Assembly (NCBI RefSeq): GCF_947623445.1
Contig: NC_135240.1
Span: forward strand, 8,680,001 to 8,744,000
Source of the DNA: Clavelina lepadiformis
Taxonomy: Eukaryota; Chordata; Ascidiacea; Aplousobranchia; Clavelinidae
DNA length: 64,000 nucleotides
Reading direction: 5' to 3'
The position numbers and the translations under genes are program-made. The notes under the pieces are model-generated. The model had not been told where the DNA came from. It saw only the letters and a program-made list of their open reading frames with translations, and did no database searches. This document shows positions 1 through 11,968 of the stretch, in pieces (position 1 is the stretch's first letter; each line of letters begins with the position of its first letter).

Positions 1-1064
1 AAACACACGAAAGAAAGTTCGAGGCTATTGTTTACTTTATAACGAGGCTTATGGCAGGAAAAAGCTTATGCCCAGAAAGAACTACTCTGATTTCATCAGC
101 GAATCGTTTTACGTAATTTAAGCCCGCCTTATGAGCGAGCGTAAGTTTTCAAAACAATAGCGAAAACGCTCGAAAGAAACGCAATCGAAAATAGCAATCG
201 AAACATTCATTCATAAGGTTATAGCAGCTAAGCTTGTATATTTCGATACGTTAGCAAATGGTATGATTGAGAGACAGAAAAACGCGTTATTTACGTAAAG
301 AACTGCCTACGCATATTTCTTGTGGTACGACCCACGCGATAACAATTTAAAAAATGCATACACTTGTTGGTTGCTAAACCGCTGAAGAAAAAAACAAAAC
401 GCGCTTCAGTTTAAAAAACAACACTTAAAATAAAGTAAACCAACCGACAAACCGGCCTATTTTCACGTGCCAGTAGCTACAGTATCAATGCGATTAAAAT
501 TCGTGGAGTTTTGGTGTCTACAGTCACCTCTACAATTTGCAGGAGGACAATCTGCTTATTCACACCATGGCTATACTGTTACCCTCTGTCAAGTGATTGT
601 CATGCGAAAGCGTTTCCGTACATAGAAGTTTGCAATTGTGAATGGGAGATTATCACATTTCACCCGTTTGCAAACTGCGCTGCGATGATATGCAAACCTG
701 CTATGAATGGCTGCATGCATAATGCTAAGCGTATTGTGATGCTAAACAGTCTGTGTTGATGACTGCTCCGTGGTGCAGTTTAACCGTCGGGTTCGCAATA
801 ATCTTACGCAGCAGGTGCGATACGCAGCGGCGTTTCCGTTGCAAAGCCCTTGAGCAAGGCTACATGAACGACGCTTGCTCTTGTTCCGTGGTCTTCTTGG
901 ACAATTCCTAGTACAAAAAATAAAAAACAACAAATGTAAAACGTGTGTCTTCATTGAAATTGCACCACGGCTAACTCGGAGGCTGAGCGATGAGGGAACA
1001 TTACCGAGCTTAAGTCTTGGAAAAACTTTCCCCAGTCCGAGAATAAAGATTCCTATACCACACC
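1..1064. other. no supported gene; left flank of TIR-1
   Basis: Short open frames here (for example 511-759 and 875-1081) show no splice-site support and no recognisable domain. The stretch about 850-950 resembles 39595-39690 (shared words such as CTTGCTCTTGTT and GACAATTCC), so part of it is probably a dispersed repeat. Any promoter of TIR-1 should lie here, but I see no convincing TATA box. Confidence 0.4.
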
Positions 1065-4000
1065 ATGTCAGAATACCTTGAGTCATGCACTATGTACTGT
1101 TTGGAGGATTTGCCCGACAATTTAAAAGGTACCTTACTTCGAAATCACCTCAAAATCTTACATAAACGGTTTTGTCATAGTTAGATTTATTTAATAGTTT
1201 ATACTTTTTGTGTTTGTGCCCAATGTCTGATTTAAATATTTTTGGTATTTATCAACGTGCAATAATTGTGAGAGCTTTGATATTTCTACCCTTTTGTAGA
1301 CTCTTCACCACACCTCCTGTTAAGTGCTTCGACTTCTGATTTGAAGCAACCTGGAACAGATCCTGTGAAGGAAGAAGAGTTTTCAGGTATAGCAATGCAA
1401 ATCCTAAGCCCAGCTTCAACCTTATCAGTATTCAGTGCATTATACAAATGCTTGTTCTTGAAGTGAAAGTTTCTATATACGATATGTAGGTGACATGTGT
1501 GATAATCGAGAGACGTCAGTTCTTGACTTTTGCTTTAGGGTCGTCGGAACCGGACTATGACCAATGCAATCATGAAGATTTGAACATCACCGTGGCTAAA
1601 AATTGGCCTGCTGAACTGCTATGCCATGACCGGTTTAACTTCTACGAAGAATACGATTCATTTTCTTTTCAAGTAAGCTATTATTGTATTTTCAAACACA
1701 AAGAAAACGCGCGGTTTGAACTCTGGCGTCGTATATTTGATATGATTAATTGATTGCTGGATATACAGTACAATGCCAAATATTTTATGGTGATTTGCAG
1801 TGCAAAATCTTCGACACAAACTCTCAACTATTGCACGAGTATTCAGCGACCTACGACTATTACTACTACTCTGTCACAGAATCAACTTCGAATGGAACGT
1901 TCCATATAGAGGGCATAACGGAGCCTTCGTATTATCGTTTGCAATTGGTTGGTATACTGCTGCTAACTCGCCTCGTTTAGCTATTGGCTTAACGTGCTTT
2001 TAAAATTTGTAAAGTTATTTTGTATGTTTTTTAGACTAAAGAAGACGGTTCAAAGTGCGAAGCTAAAAATATTCGTCTGATTCCTGTGGATGTGGAAAAC
2101 CAGACACACTGTGGCGATGCCTTGAAATCATCGTTGGAAAATTTGCAGCATGAAAAACTAGAAGTCCAATGTGATCGGAAGAGGCAGGAATTAGTCTGCA
2201 AACGTACGTTTTATGTAGAATTTTAAAACCGATAAACCTTCCATTTACATTCAAAACTTTATGGTTTATTGTGCAGTGCCCAAAAACATTCCAGAAGTTT
2301 TACGTAGCGACGGGTATGACGTAACTTGGTATCGAGACTGTGACCCCCTCCCCAATGACATGTACAAAAATACCGATTACGGATTTTCCATGCTCGAGGT
2401 AAGTTGCAAAATATAAACTCATATTTAAGAGAACTTCTAACCTTCGTCGTCATGTATTTTTCTCTGGTTGCGTGCTGATAGGATTTTATTATAAAGTAGT
2501 TCCTTTTGTGGGCTGCTCTTGGAATGTTGGAAAGAATATTCAGGATAACAAAGGTTTTATCAATTGGGTTTATGATGTTGTTGCAGTTACTCGCTCAAGA
2601 TATTTTACCCGGGTATTATTCATGTCGAATAACCTACCGAGGAGCATCGATATTCGGCACACATTATCAATTGGTGTCGCAAGGTGGGTTTAAATATTTC
2701 TTCCCCTCTGTGCACTAAATGGTCTTACCGTTAACTTGACCCAAAATAATCATAATAGGCCTATTGTTAAAATCATAGAGTATTCTGTTACGTCATAATT
2801 TTTGTGTTGTTTTGACAGATACACTTAGTGACTCTATAAGTCTGCAATGGGAGTCTGCTTTTAACAGCAAGCAGGGGAGGACCGGTGAAAATGTGACTTT
2901 GGAATGCACGGGGGTTGTCAGTGATCCCCAAATTACCATCTCATGGAAACAGAATAAAATGTAATTTCAATAATTTGTGCTTTCATGGGGCGACTTTTGT
3001 CAATATAACGACCTGTCAGTTAATGTCTTTTATCAATATTATATTAACTGACTATCATTTTTTCTGGTCTTCAGATTTCAGATGTGCGATCTGCGATATC
3101 CGTGGCGGAAAACAAACAACAGTTGTTCAGTGTAAGAACTTCTGTTGCCACTGTTTTTACCGGTTAAATTTGAAAACGTGGAGAAAGAAATGATTGTGTA
3201 TATTCTATCTGATTAAAATTTTTGGTTTCAGTTCAAGGTCGGAGGAACTTCTTACTGAAATGAACGACACTGACGGCTGTAACTTTTACAAGTACCGATA
3301 TTCAACAACGTTGACCATCGAGTAAGTTTGACCATAACGATGGAAATAATTACGATGATTCAGTTTTGTTGGAAATGCGATTTCCTGACACACAATATCA
3401 CGCAACGAAGTTAAAAGTTCTTGATTTAGGAATTTTCAACCCGAAGACGCGGCGAGCTACCAATGCATAGTTTATCCTGGCCGGGAAAGTTCTGAAAAAC
3501 AAGCGACCATTATTGTGGAGAATGTGGACGATGACGAACAAAGAGATCACATCATTTTAATTGGACTTGCGGGTAACTGATTTTGCTAAAACAGCAGGCC
3601 AAGTTGTTGCTTAGCTCAGGCGTCACCAAACCTTTTTCACAAAGGGCCAGATAAGCATGAGAATTGACGATCGCGGGCTAAATTCCCACCTGGATCAATA
3701 GGCTATCAAACGATAGCCTTTCTCATTTTGTGATTCAGTGAGACGGGCCGGATAAACTAATCTCGCGGGCCGGCGTGCCGTAGTTTAGTGGCACCTGCTT
3801 TAGCCCTACGTTTATAGTTTTGTTGACTTTTGCTGTTGAGAATCGATGAAATGCTTTAGTTCATGGGAATATTTTTACACAGTGATACTGTTTGTTGTGT
3901 TGTTGTGTGGAGTTGTGATGAACTGTTTCTCAACCGAACTGAAGCTTGTGGCGAAAAAATATTTGGCAAGCTATGAAAAAGGTATTTTTCGACAATTCCG

Positions 4001-5337
4001 ATGCAAGCACTTATTTCATACGAGTATATGGCATATTTTGTTGGTTCATGACCAGCTTGTCCGACGATGTCTGAACTCAATGCACTTGCAAAGCTGACCT
4101 TGCATTACTTTTTACAGATCATCGTTCTTACACCGCGTTCCTCTCTTATTCGTTTAACAAAGAAAAGGACGATGAAGGATTAAAACCATTCATCAACGAT
4201 CTGCTGCAATGGTGCGAACAAAGAATGTACAGAGTGTATGACGAACGGACGAGCGATGTTGGAGGTAGTGTACTCCTATGTATAGAGAGTAAATATGAAT
4301 GATGTTAAACTTTTCAACCACATTAATGCGGTGAATGGAGATGATCAATGAACAATCGCTGGCGGGTGACTCATTTGCAAGAACTTGCGTTTTAATTTAC
4401 ATCTTGTTTGCATTTTTTTCTTACTTATTTACATATTACTTTACATACTTATTATTTACTTCTTTATTTTCTGACTTGCTTTGGTTACGTTGCAGGACTC
4501 CACTACAGCAAGATAAGCAAAATCATCTCAGACTGCTATCGCATCATTATTGTCTTGACGCCCTGCTATATTAAGCCAGGTACAGACAACAGACACCACT
4601 TCGCTGCACAAATGGTATGAGCTGGAAACACTTTGACATATTCCGGGTATTATCAATAGTTATGAAAGTTATCAAGGAACATTCCAAAACGAACATATGC
4701 TTGTGACCTTATTTTTTCACGCACGAATTGCTATGCATTGTAGAGTATTGTGAGCAACATTGAAGACAAGACCCAGTCAGTATTTGTTCTCTTACCCACA
4801 GTTAAGAAGCAATTACGAGATGGGAGGGCGGCGGGCGACCAAACATGCAACAGTCTTTTGACCGCTATGGAGCTCAAGGTGTTGTTCACGATTTTTGAAT
4901 GATAGATTTGCAAATAATTCAAAGATTTGCGATAAACAAACATAGATAGTTAGATACTAGTGTAAAATAAATAGATAAAAACAATGAATAAGTATTCAGA
5001 AATGAAATGAATAGATAAAATAAAATAAGCAAATAGATACAAAATAGACGCTAGACGAAGGTAAAGTAGTTATACCACCAGTTGCTATGTACTTTAATGT
5101 TGTAAGCTTATGTATTAAACCGGACCCAGACGGATCTTGACAGTTTGGCGATTTGATACATTGCTGTCAAGTCAAAAACGAAAATATATCATTTTCTTAT
5201 AATTTCAGCGCAATACTGTCATCGAGTGGAAAGGAACTAAGGGGAAGTGCCGATTTTATAAAGAACTCGAAGTTGCAATGCCCAAACTTAAACCGCAAAA
5301 AAAATACAGCAATGAAGCCTTCGATTCATGTGCGTAG
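1065..5337 (+). CDS. TIR-1: IL-1-receptor-like Ig-TM-TIR protein (divergent member)
   Basis: Putative type I receptor signalling through a cytoplasmic TIR domain. Exons: 1065-1128 (start uncertain), 1300-1386, 1539-1672, 1801-1947, 2035-2203, 2277-2398, 2587-2683, 2819-2960, 3075-3131, 3232-3321, 3430-3572, 3883-3981, 4118-4264, 4496-4614, 4744-4878, 5209-5337; phases agree throughout, about 626 aa. Ig-like parts show Cys/Trp landmarks (VTWYRDC, YYSCRITYRG, LECTG, SYQCIVYPG). The membrane span is built by joining HIILIGLAG to VILFVVLLCG. TIR box 1 is YTAFLSYS, then RVYDERTSD, RIIIVLTPCY and TVIEWKG, and the end FYKELEVAMPKL matches the IL1R-type box 3 region of the other copies. The downstream exon order resembles TIR-2 to -5, but the protein is clearly more divergent. 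Odd: no clear signal peptide follows the first in-frame ATG (1065), so the true first exon may be missed. A hAT relic sits in the intron before the membrane exon. Confidence 0.8.
3617..3797. mobile_element. degenerate hAT-type MITE
   Basis: A 181-bp segment starting CAGGCGTCACCAAACC and ending GTTTAGTGGCACCTG, that is, imperfect inverted termini of the CAG...CTG hAT type. Flanks GCTTAGCT and CTTTAGCC match at 6 of 8 positions, as expected for an aged 8-bp target duplication. It lies inside a TIR-1 intron, between the Ig3 end exon and the membrane exon. No coding capacity. Confidence 0.65.
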
Positions 5338-7390
5338 TGTGGTTGTACGGCTTCTAGTCTAGCATTTCACTCTGCAACTGTTTTGTGATTAAAACTTTTG
5401 AATTTTATATAAGCAAACAGTTCGAAGACTAAATGCATTGCTGGTATAAAAACAATTGCTTCGGTTGTACTGTGTATAGTTTGACGTCATACCACGCCAA
5501 AGATTCGGTGTCATTAATTTGTAACATTTAAAGTTTTTTGTTTAGTCTATATCGTGCGAATGTGCGTGCTTTCCGTTTTCACTTTATCCATGATCGTAAA
5601 ACCGCGACGAACACTTTTAACTTACTTTCTTATTGCTCACAGTCGCACTTTGCATAGTTCATACACCTGCTATTTGTGTTGGTGACACTTGCTTTTTATT
5701 TTCCCTATTGTAATATTTTTGTCGCTTATTTCAAAAAATTTTATGGACATATTTTCTTACAAGGCTTGAAAAATATATACCACTTCTTTTGGTAGACTTC
5801 GCAATGAGTATTTTTTAATGCAGGTTTAAGTAGAACTTTTCAACAAATTGATTGTGTTTTGTACATATATGATTATTTTAAAAGGACGCGTATGCTCTAC
5901 ACTCTACAGCAGTGGTTCTCAAACTGTGGTACGCGTACCACTAGTGGTACGCGAGAGCTTTTTAAGTGGTACCGCGTACCGCTGAACATGATTTTCGATG
6001 TGCTGTGAGTAATGTGTTGCCCCGGATAGACAAGCTCGTGCAGAAGAAACAGTTGCTTCTATCAAATTAAATTGTGTTTTCTTGCTATTCATTGGTGTTA
6101 TGGTATAGTAATAACTATAAATACCGGTACATTTGAGTAAAATAAGTCATTCAGGAGCCAGGTGGTACGCAGTGTAGTAAAAAAAACGAACGAGTGGTAC
6201 GCGATCGCAAAAAGTTTGAGAAACACTGCTCTACAGTATATGTAACTTCAAAGACAGGACTGCATGCTTTATATCTTTGTCGTATTTTTCATTATGAATT
6301 TTTTCATCTTTTTGTTGCTATTCGTTATGGTTATGTTTGATATTTTTTTATGTGAATTTTATAATACAGAAGTGGTCATAAAACTTATGAAATGTTTGCA
6401 GCGGAAAGACTATTCGAACTACGTTAGATCCAAATTTAGATAGATCGGTCGTATACACAGATTGAATTGGTGACGCAACCAAAAAGACTTTAATCATCTG
6501 TTGTTTATAGATTATAGTTTTGGAAGAGACGAAATTGACTTTAACTACAAACTAGTTGCTAAGAACTCAACTATAAAGCAGAAAGGCGCTCATATATTTG
6601 TTGGAAAAAAAAACAACAACAAAACATTGACTATAGTTTCGCTCTGACTTCGTTCGTCTTCAAACTAACACATTATATATATGGTTCATTGAAATAAAAT
6701 ACTTATTTTATTAGACTGTTCATAGACCTTCAAAGAAAGTCTGGCTTGTTTTCAGTATCAAATACTGCATTTCATGAGAGAAAGAAATGCGTTGTTTGTA
6801 AAACGGGTGTTCGTTCCAAGCTTGCTTCCATACTTAAACAAAAACGCCATCTGCAGCAAATCTTTCTGTGCATTATGTTTATATTTACACTAAAGCCATT
6901 GTGCAATCAAAGAAAAGTTTCAAGAAAGAAAGAACTGAAGCCAAGTTACCGTGGTAATTGTGATATCTAACATGGCGACATCTATTCTCAGGTGATAGAT
7001 TGAAAGAAAATAAGAAAGAGATGTTGCGAAATATAATAATCGCATATGTTTAAATAATGTAAAATTTTCATTTATCATTTATTTCTTAAAATTTTTCCTC
7101 GATTTCCTTGATCAGTTATGATCGAAACAATAGAGATAACTTCATATGGTGTATAAAGTATGATCATCGGCAGTTTTAGACTTGTAATGTGAATCGTATA
7201 AGTTTAAGTGAGGACAAATACGCTAAAGGGTGGGTATAAACAGGTGCCTTTCGCCTTTACCCATGGCTACGTCCCCGTGTGATACCCTTGCTTTGTTTAT
7301 GAAAAATTCAAAACGTATTCTGAATCTTAAGTTTTAAAGATTAAACATGTCGCCACAGCAAAACTTAAACAGGTTTTCGACATATACATT
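5338..7390. other. intergenic, TIR-1 to nACh-1 (tail to tail)
   Basis: TIR-1 ends at 5337 and nACh-1, on the other strand, ends at 7391, so this is a shared 3' flank. The only clear feature is the hAT MITE at 5910-6228. The rest is AT-rich and open frames such as 6746-6970 have no support. Confidence 0.6.
5910..6228. mobile_element. hAT-type MITE with perfect 8-bp TSD
   Basis: A 319-bp element with termini CAGTGGTTCTCAAACT and AGTTTGAGAAACACTG (inverted repeat with few mismatches). It is flanked by CTCTACAG at 5902-5909 and again at 6229-6236, an exact 8-bp target duplication diagnostic of hAT transposition. Subterminal GGTACGCG words recur on both sides. No transposase frame remains, so it must have been mobilised in trans. 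Confidence 0.92.
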
Positions 7391-10300
7391 TTATGAAAGT
7401 AAAGCTATCAACAGAATAGTGGCATGTCCCAAGGTGATGAGAATTATGTATAACCGAAGAAAAAGTTTGTCAATATCTTGAGATATGGATTTGCGAAAAA
7501 CGTCGTTTGCGCAATTTGTAATTTTCCCCTGGTTTTCACTCAGATCCCTGTCTGGTTTAACTTGAGTAGAGTTTGACGAATCGCTCTGTTTTTCTTTTGA
7601 TTGAATGTCTTCATTCTGAGTTTTGCAGCTGTATTGCTCTTCCAAAACGTTGTCTTTTCGAAACACAAGACTATTTTAACCACGCTACAATGTTTCTTTA
7701 AAATCTACTTTGTTCTTTTCAAAAAGTTACCTGTAGCACGAAGGCAACCATCATCACTCTCTCCGTTCAAAATAAAGCCAGATTGTGGTAAAGGAAGCTT
7801 CTTGAACGAATCGTATCCGTGGGGTGGTAGTCTGTCATTTGGTTCGGTAGAAACTACCGAGTTGTCTTTTTGGGAAGAAGGTGGCGTTTTTTGTTGCCAA
7901 ATGATCAATTTAAGTCGAAATATCGCTTCTTCTACGTTCCGTAAAAACAAACTTCTTAATTCTGTTTCTTTTGACAACTATATGCAAAAAATATATTGTT
8001 AAAAAGATATGTTATCAAAGTACAGTAGATGTATCTGCTAAATATAACAGATCTGCTTTATTTTCTGCAATCTTTTTCTTGAAGTCACTTACATTTGAGT
8101 TTTCTTTCACAATTTGCTTTTTGTGATGATAGGCAAAACTCTTTCCACAAAGAGTGAGACAAATCCTCACCCACAGTGGAAGTGGGGCATCAGTTTGACC
8201 AAAAATTGATTCCTGCAAAAACACCACTGCTTGAGATGATGAAATGGATGATTAAGCTATTTAGGTACCTATAATAGACTGAGTAAAAAAAAATCGCAAT
8301 ATAATTCCGTTTTTGTTGGTTTTATATTCAACAAAATAGAGGAGAATTATTAAAGTTACCGAGAAGTAATGCAAACGAAGTATAAGAACCGTCATGAATA
8401 TATTACAGCCAAGCAACGTCATGCAGTAAACGTAATAAACTCCCAAATACGGCCCAGTAGAGGCAGGGAACATGTCTCGTACTGTGAGAAGGAATACCTG
8501 AAAAAAAAGCTTTAAAACCAAATGGAGAATGCTGTTTTTAATAGAACTAATGGCAATGCCACCCACAAAGACTTGAAAAAACACCAACAAAATAAAGGAT
8601 GCATAAAGTAAACCTGTTACCATAAACGTAAGCAGGATGGTGATCTGAAGACCTATGCGTTCTCCGCTGTCAGGAGGAAGGTAAAAACCAAGGATAGAGA
8701 TTGTCACCAACAGAAGAGCAGGAAACAACATGCTCTGTTATAGGTCATGATTTAGAACTTTAGATAAGTGGGTTAAGAAAACAATACGTTTTCGAATAAG
8801 TTCTTACTTGCATATGTAGGGAGGAGTTTCTCTTGAAGGTGTACGTATATTGGACGTCGGACCTAAGTGAAGCAAAGTGACAAAGACCTAAAGGTTGATT
8901 CACGATAAACGTCGAAGCATAATCGCTCAAATGTTGATACAAAACATTTCAAGTAACAGATCATATACGCTGCTCCAAAGGTTACCAATATGCTTTTGTT
9001 GTTCGGTCTGGAGCCACGTCTTCAACTTTTAACCTTGGATTCATGAAAAGCTTTTTAACGTGCTTTGTGTCGCTTAAAACTTCATTTCCCAAATGGTGCA
9101 TGACCACAGAATACGCAGGAGTAGCATCATCGACTACCAGTTGGCTGAAGTCTTCGGACTAAAAACGTTCAAATATTTCATATGAATTTATAAGCAAAAA
9201 AGAAAAAAGTACGGAATTTAGATATTTGATACAGTGCGTTTATCAATAGGGCCGTAGAAATTAGACCTCCTTTTCAGTTTAAAAACTTATCGGCAAATTT
9301 TAACAAATGTCACATTCAGTCGCAGCTGTACCCGCTTTGAAATGTCGATTTTGGAAAGCATCCATTCCCCGGTGCTGACAAAATAAGCTGAAATATCCGC
9401 AGTTAATGATTCCTGTGGCCTGGCGGTCAATATGTCGAGTTTGTCACTTGGAAGCGCCCAGGACGTCAGCGTCAAGGAGCAGGCCTAATAGTAAATGAAC
9501 AAGCCAAAAACATTCCTATCTTAAATGTTAGCATAGACAATGTTTCCAATCATGTTCCAGCATTCAAATTATGTTCGAATGTTGCTATAAATACCTACTT
9601 TAACCAAATAAAACTTAGTAGCGGTTATAACATATTAAAACTGGTGTATTGTTTGCTTCGAATGTTGCGTTTAATTATTTATTTAAATTTTCAATGCAAC
9701 TATATAATTTTAACACCAAAATTATTTAGAGAATCGGCCAGTATAAATCCGGAAACTGTAGTAGTCGCGTCTAGCATAATAATATTTATCTTTAAAGCTC
9801 ATCAATATTTAAATTGACTTTTTCTGTATTGTTCCGATGTGAGCGGGAAGCCTGTACATCGACTATAGTACGCTTGCCCAGCGCAATTTAGCGGCTTCGT
9901 TCTTTATGGTCTTATACCTGATAATCGAATGGAAATTTCGCAATGTTTACACTGCATGACGTCTCAAGGACGGTGGGTTCTGCATATCTGACACGGCCGT
10001 AATGATGCACCGTAAGATATGCAATTCGAGGAGAGTAGCTTTTCTGACCGACCTCCTCATAACAGACTATATCAGGCATCCAAACGTCGGTTGCTGGTAG
10101 AAGAACTAAAAAATACATTCAATTACCGCAAACCTACAATAACAAGTGGACTTCAAGTGCAGCAGGACTTCAAGTCTCAACTACAATAATACTGAAATAT
10201 AGATGAAAAATATATATATATAATTAAGATAAAATAAGGTACCGGTATACTTAAAAGTAAACTTAAGTATATTCTTCGTCATACTTTGAGTTATGTTTTC

Positions 10301-11164
10301 AAATTCGCTCGGATTCCATTTTAAAATGTTATCATTCCACGACATCCTCGTGAAAAATAAGCTTTTTAATATCTGACTCTTCTCATTTAATTCCAAAACC
10401 TGTTTTTAAGAAATACAGAGTAATGTCAAAAAAATGTTTTTGTACTGTAGGCCTACATAAGCCTAATAGCTTTGCATAAACTGTTTTTATATCATCTTGA
10501 CTATAACTGATTAAAGTAATTTATAATTTCAAACCATATCGGAGTAGTTGAAACAATACATGAAATATAAAAGCTGAAGTCTGCACCTGTCTGTAAGTCA
10601 AATCGTACTCAACATATGTTTTGTTGTTTTGATGTCGCACTGGTCTCAAAGATTTGTCATAGCCTGCAAATGTCTTAAACTTTTAAAAATCTGATTCAAT
10701 CTATGCATGAACCAATCAATAATCCAAAAAAGACAAACAGTATTTGTCTGTTGAAAGAAACACAAAATTTCCATAATCTAGAATAATTTTCTTCCTGGCC
10801 AGCTTTTACCGATAACTGAAAGCAGGTAAGTTTTCAGTCTTGCCGTTGCGTCACTGGAGCCGTTTACACTGGAGTAAGTTTCAGCTACCGTGGATGCAAT
10901 TTTTTGAGAACTTCTAATTTCAGAGGTGGCAGAGCTTGTGGCCTACAACCGTAATTTAACACAAAGCTTATATGGCCCATAATTGCCATAACAACAAAGT
11001 AATAATAGCTGCACTACACACATGCTTCAATTTGGTAATAATCGAATGCAATTTACCTTTGATACTGTTGCAATTCCAGCTTTCGAAGCTGTCTTGCTCG
11101 AAACAAAATGGGCTACAAAACTTAGAAGACTCAGAAAAATTGCGAATATTTTGACATTTGTCAT
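7391..11164 (-). CDS. nACh-1: nicotinic acetylcholine receptor-like subunit, 627 aa
   Basis: Subunit of a pentameric ligand-gated ion channel in the plasma membrane. Exons 5'-3': 11164-11057 (start, signal peptide FAIFLSLLSFVAHF), 10942-10810, 10663-10587, 10399-10285, 10105-9918, 9484-9332, 9158-8986, 8862-8808, 8734-8621, 8497-8360, 8212-8093, 7977-7731, 7653-7391; all phases fit. Landmarks: RPVRHQ, SWND (loop D Trp), VWMPDIVC (loop A), Cys-loop from SCSVNIAKFPFDYQ to AC with 13 residues between the cysteines, TSW (loop B), M1 ending GFYLPPDSGER, M2 GLQITILLTFM/VFLLTV, M3, a loop of about 175 residues starting PLPLWVRICL, and M4 near the C-terminus. GER before M2 and Leu at the 9' position predict cation selectivity. 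Loop C is about 45 residues longer than usual and lacks paired cysteines. Divergently paired with nACh-2. Confidence 0.93.
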
Positions 11165-11968
11165 CTTCTTCTGTTTTCTTTCAGTTGCTTGTCCAAGCAA
11201 TGTAAGTAATGTACTCACTTTTAGCTACAGACCTCCTTCCTTCCCAGTTGAGACAAGCTTTCATAAATTATGGCTATAATAACTATTAATAATAATAATA
11301 ATTATGATAATTAAATTATAACCAACCAAAACTATGTTTCTCAAGCCAAATATTAATAAAATGACACCATCATGTTTTGAGATACAAATATTTCAGGTTT
11401 GTGAGACATTTGGAATAATTATAAGTTTATAAATAATTCATGAAGTTTGGTAAGCTTTACAAAGCACATAATAATACAACAGCCTCATATATTTTTCGGG
11501 TAAATAAAACTGATATTGTAACAACAAAATATTTTTTATGTAAAAAACATAAACAATTTCATCAGCTGTAACTGGTACTGATGTAAGAAAAAGATTAACT
11601 TTTACTTTTCAATCAGGCGATGTTAAGCAAAGGCATCATAAATCGAGTTTGACAAATGCTTCTGAATATTCCGTGCACGTCATTCAACAAGCCGAGTTTT
11701 CATAAATATTTAACCAACGTAACGATAAAGAAAACTTTTAATAACAGCAGCATGTGTCACGGTTCCTCAGTAGAGCTTACGTACAATGACGCTCTAATAG
11801 CAGGTCATTTATTTCATGCGATAATTATTATAGAATTCTCAAAGTTTTATGAAACGCGAGAACTTGCAAACTGTGTCTGTTCAGGATGTTTATGCGCTTG
11901 TTTAAACTGTTGGTATAACATAATTTTATGGTCTGCAGCAGTATTTCGTGGTATTAAAGGTGCATGTC
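11165..11968. promoter_or_regulatory. putative bidirectional promoter of the nAChR pair
   Basis: The start codons of nACh-1 (11164, minus) and nACh-2 (11969, plus) are 804 bp apart and point outward, so both promoters must overlap this interval, unless nACh-2 has an upstream non-coding exon. It is AT-rich, with an (AAT)n run near 11281-11305. No TATA box or binding site can be assigned with confidence. A plus-strand frame at 11022-11201 ending in a good donor could be an alternative first exon of nACh-2. Confidence 0.5.

Noticed and set aside
3860..3981. Acceptor at 3859 for the TIR-1 membrane exon
   Set aside because: It gives a stop after eight codons in the required phase; the acceptor at 3881-3882 keeps the frame and completes the membrane span.
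11022..11201. Plus-strand frame with a hydrophobic end and a GTAAGT donor, as first coding exon of nACh-2
   Set aside because: It ends in phase 0, but the 11969 start already provides a signal peptide joined in frame to the next exon. It could be an alternative first exon, but nothing favours it.
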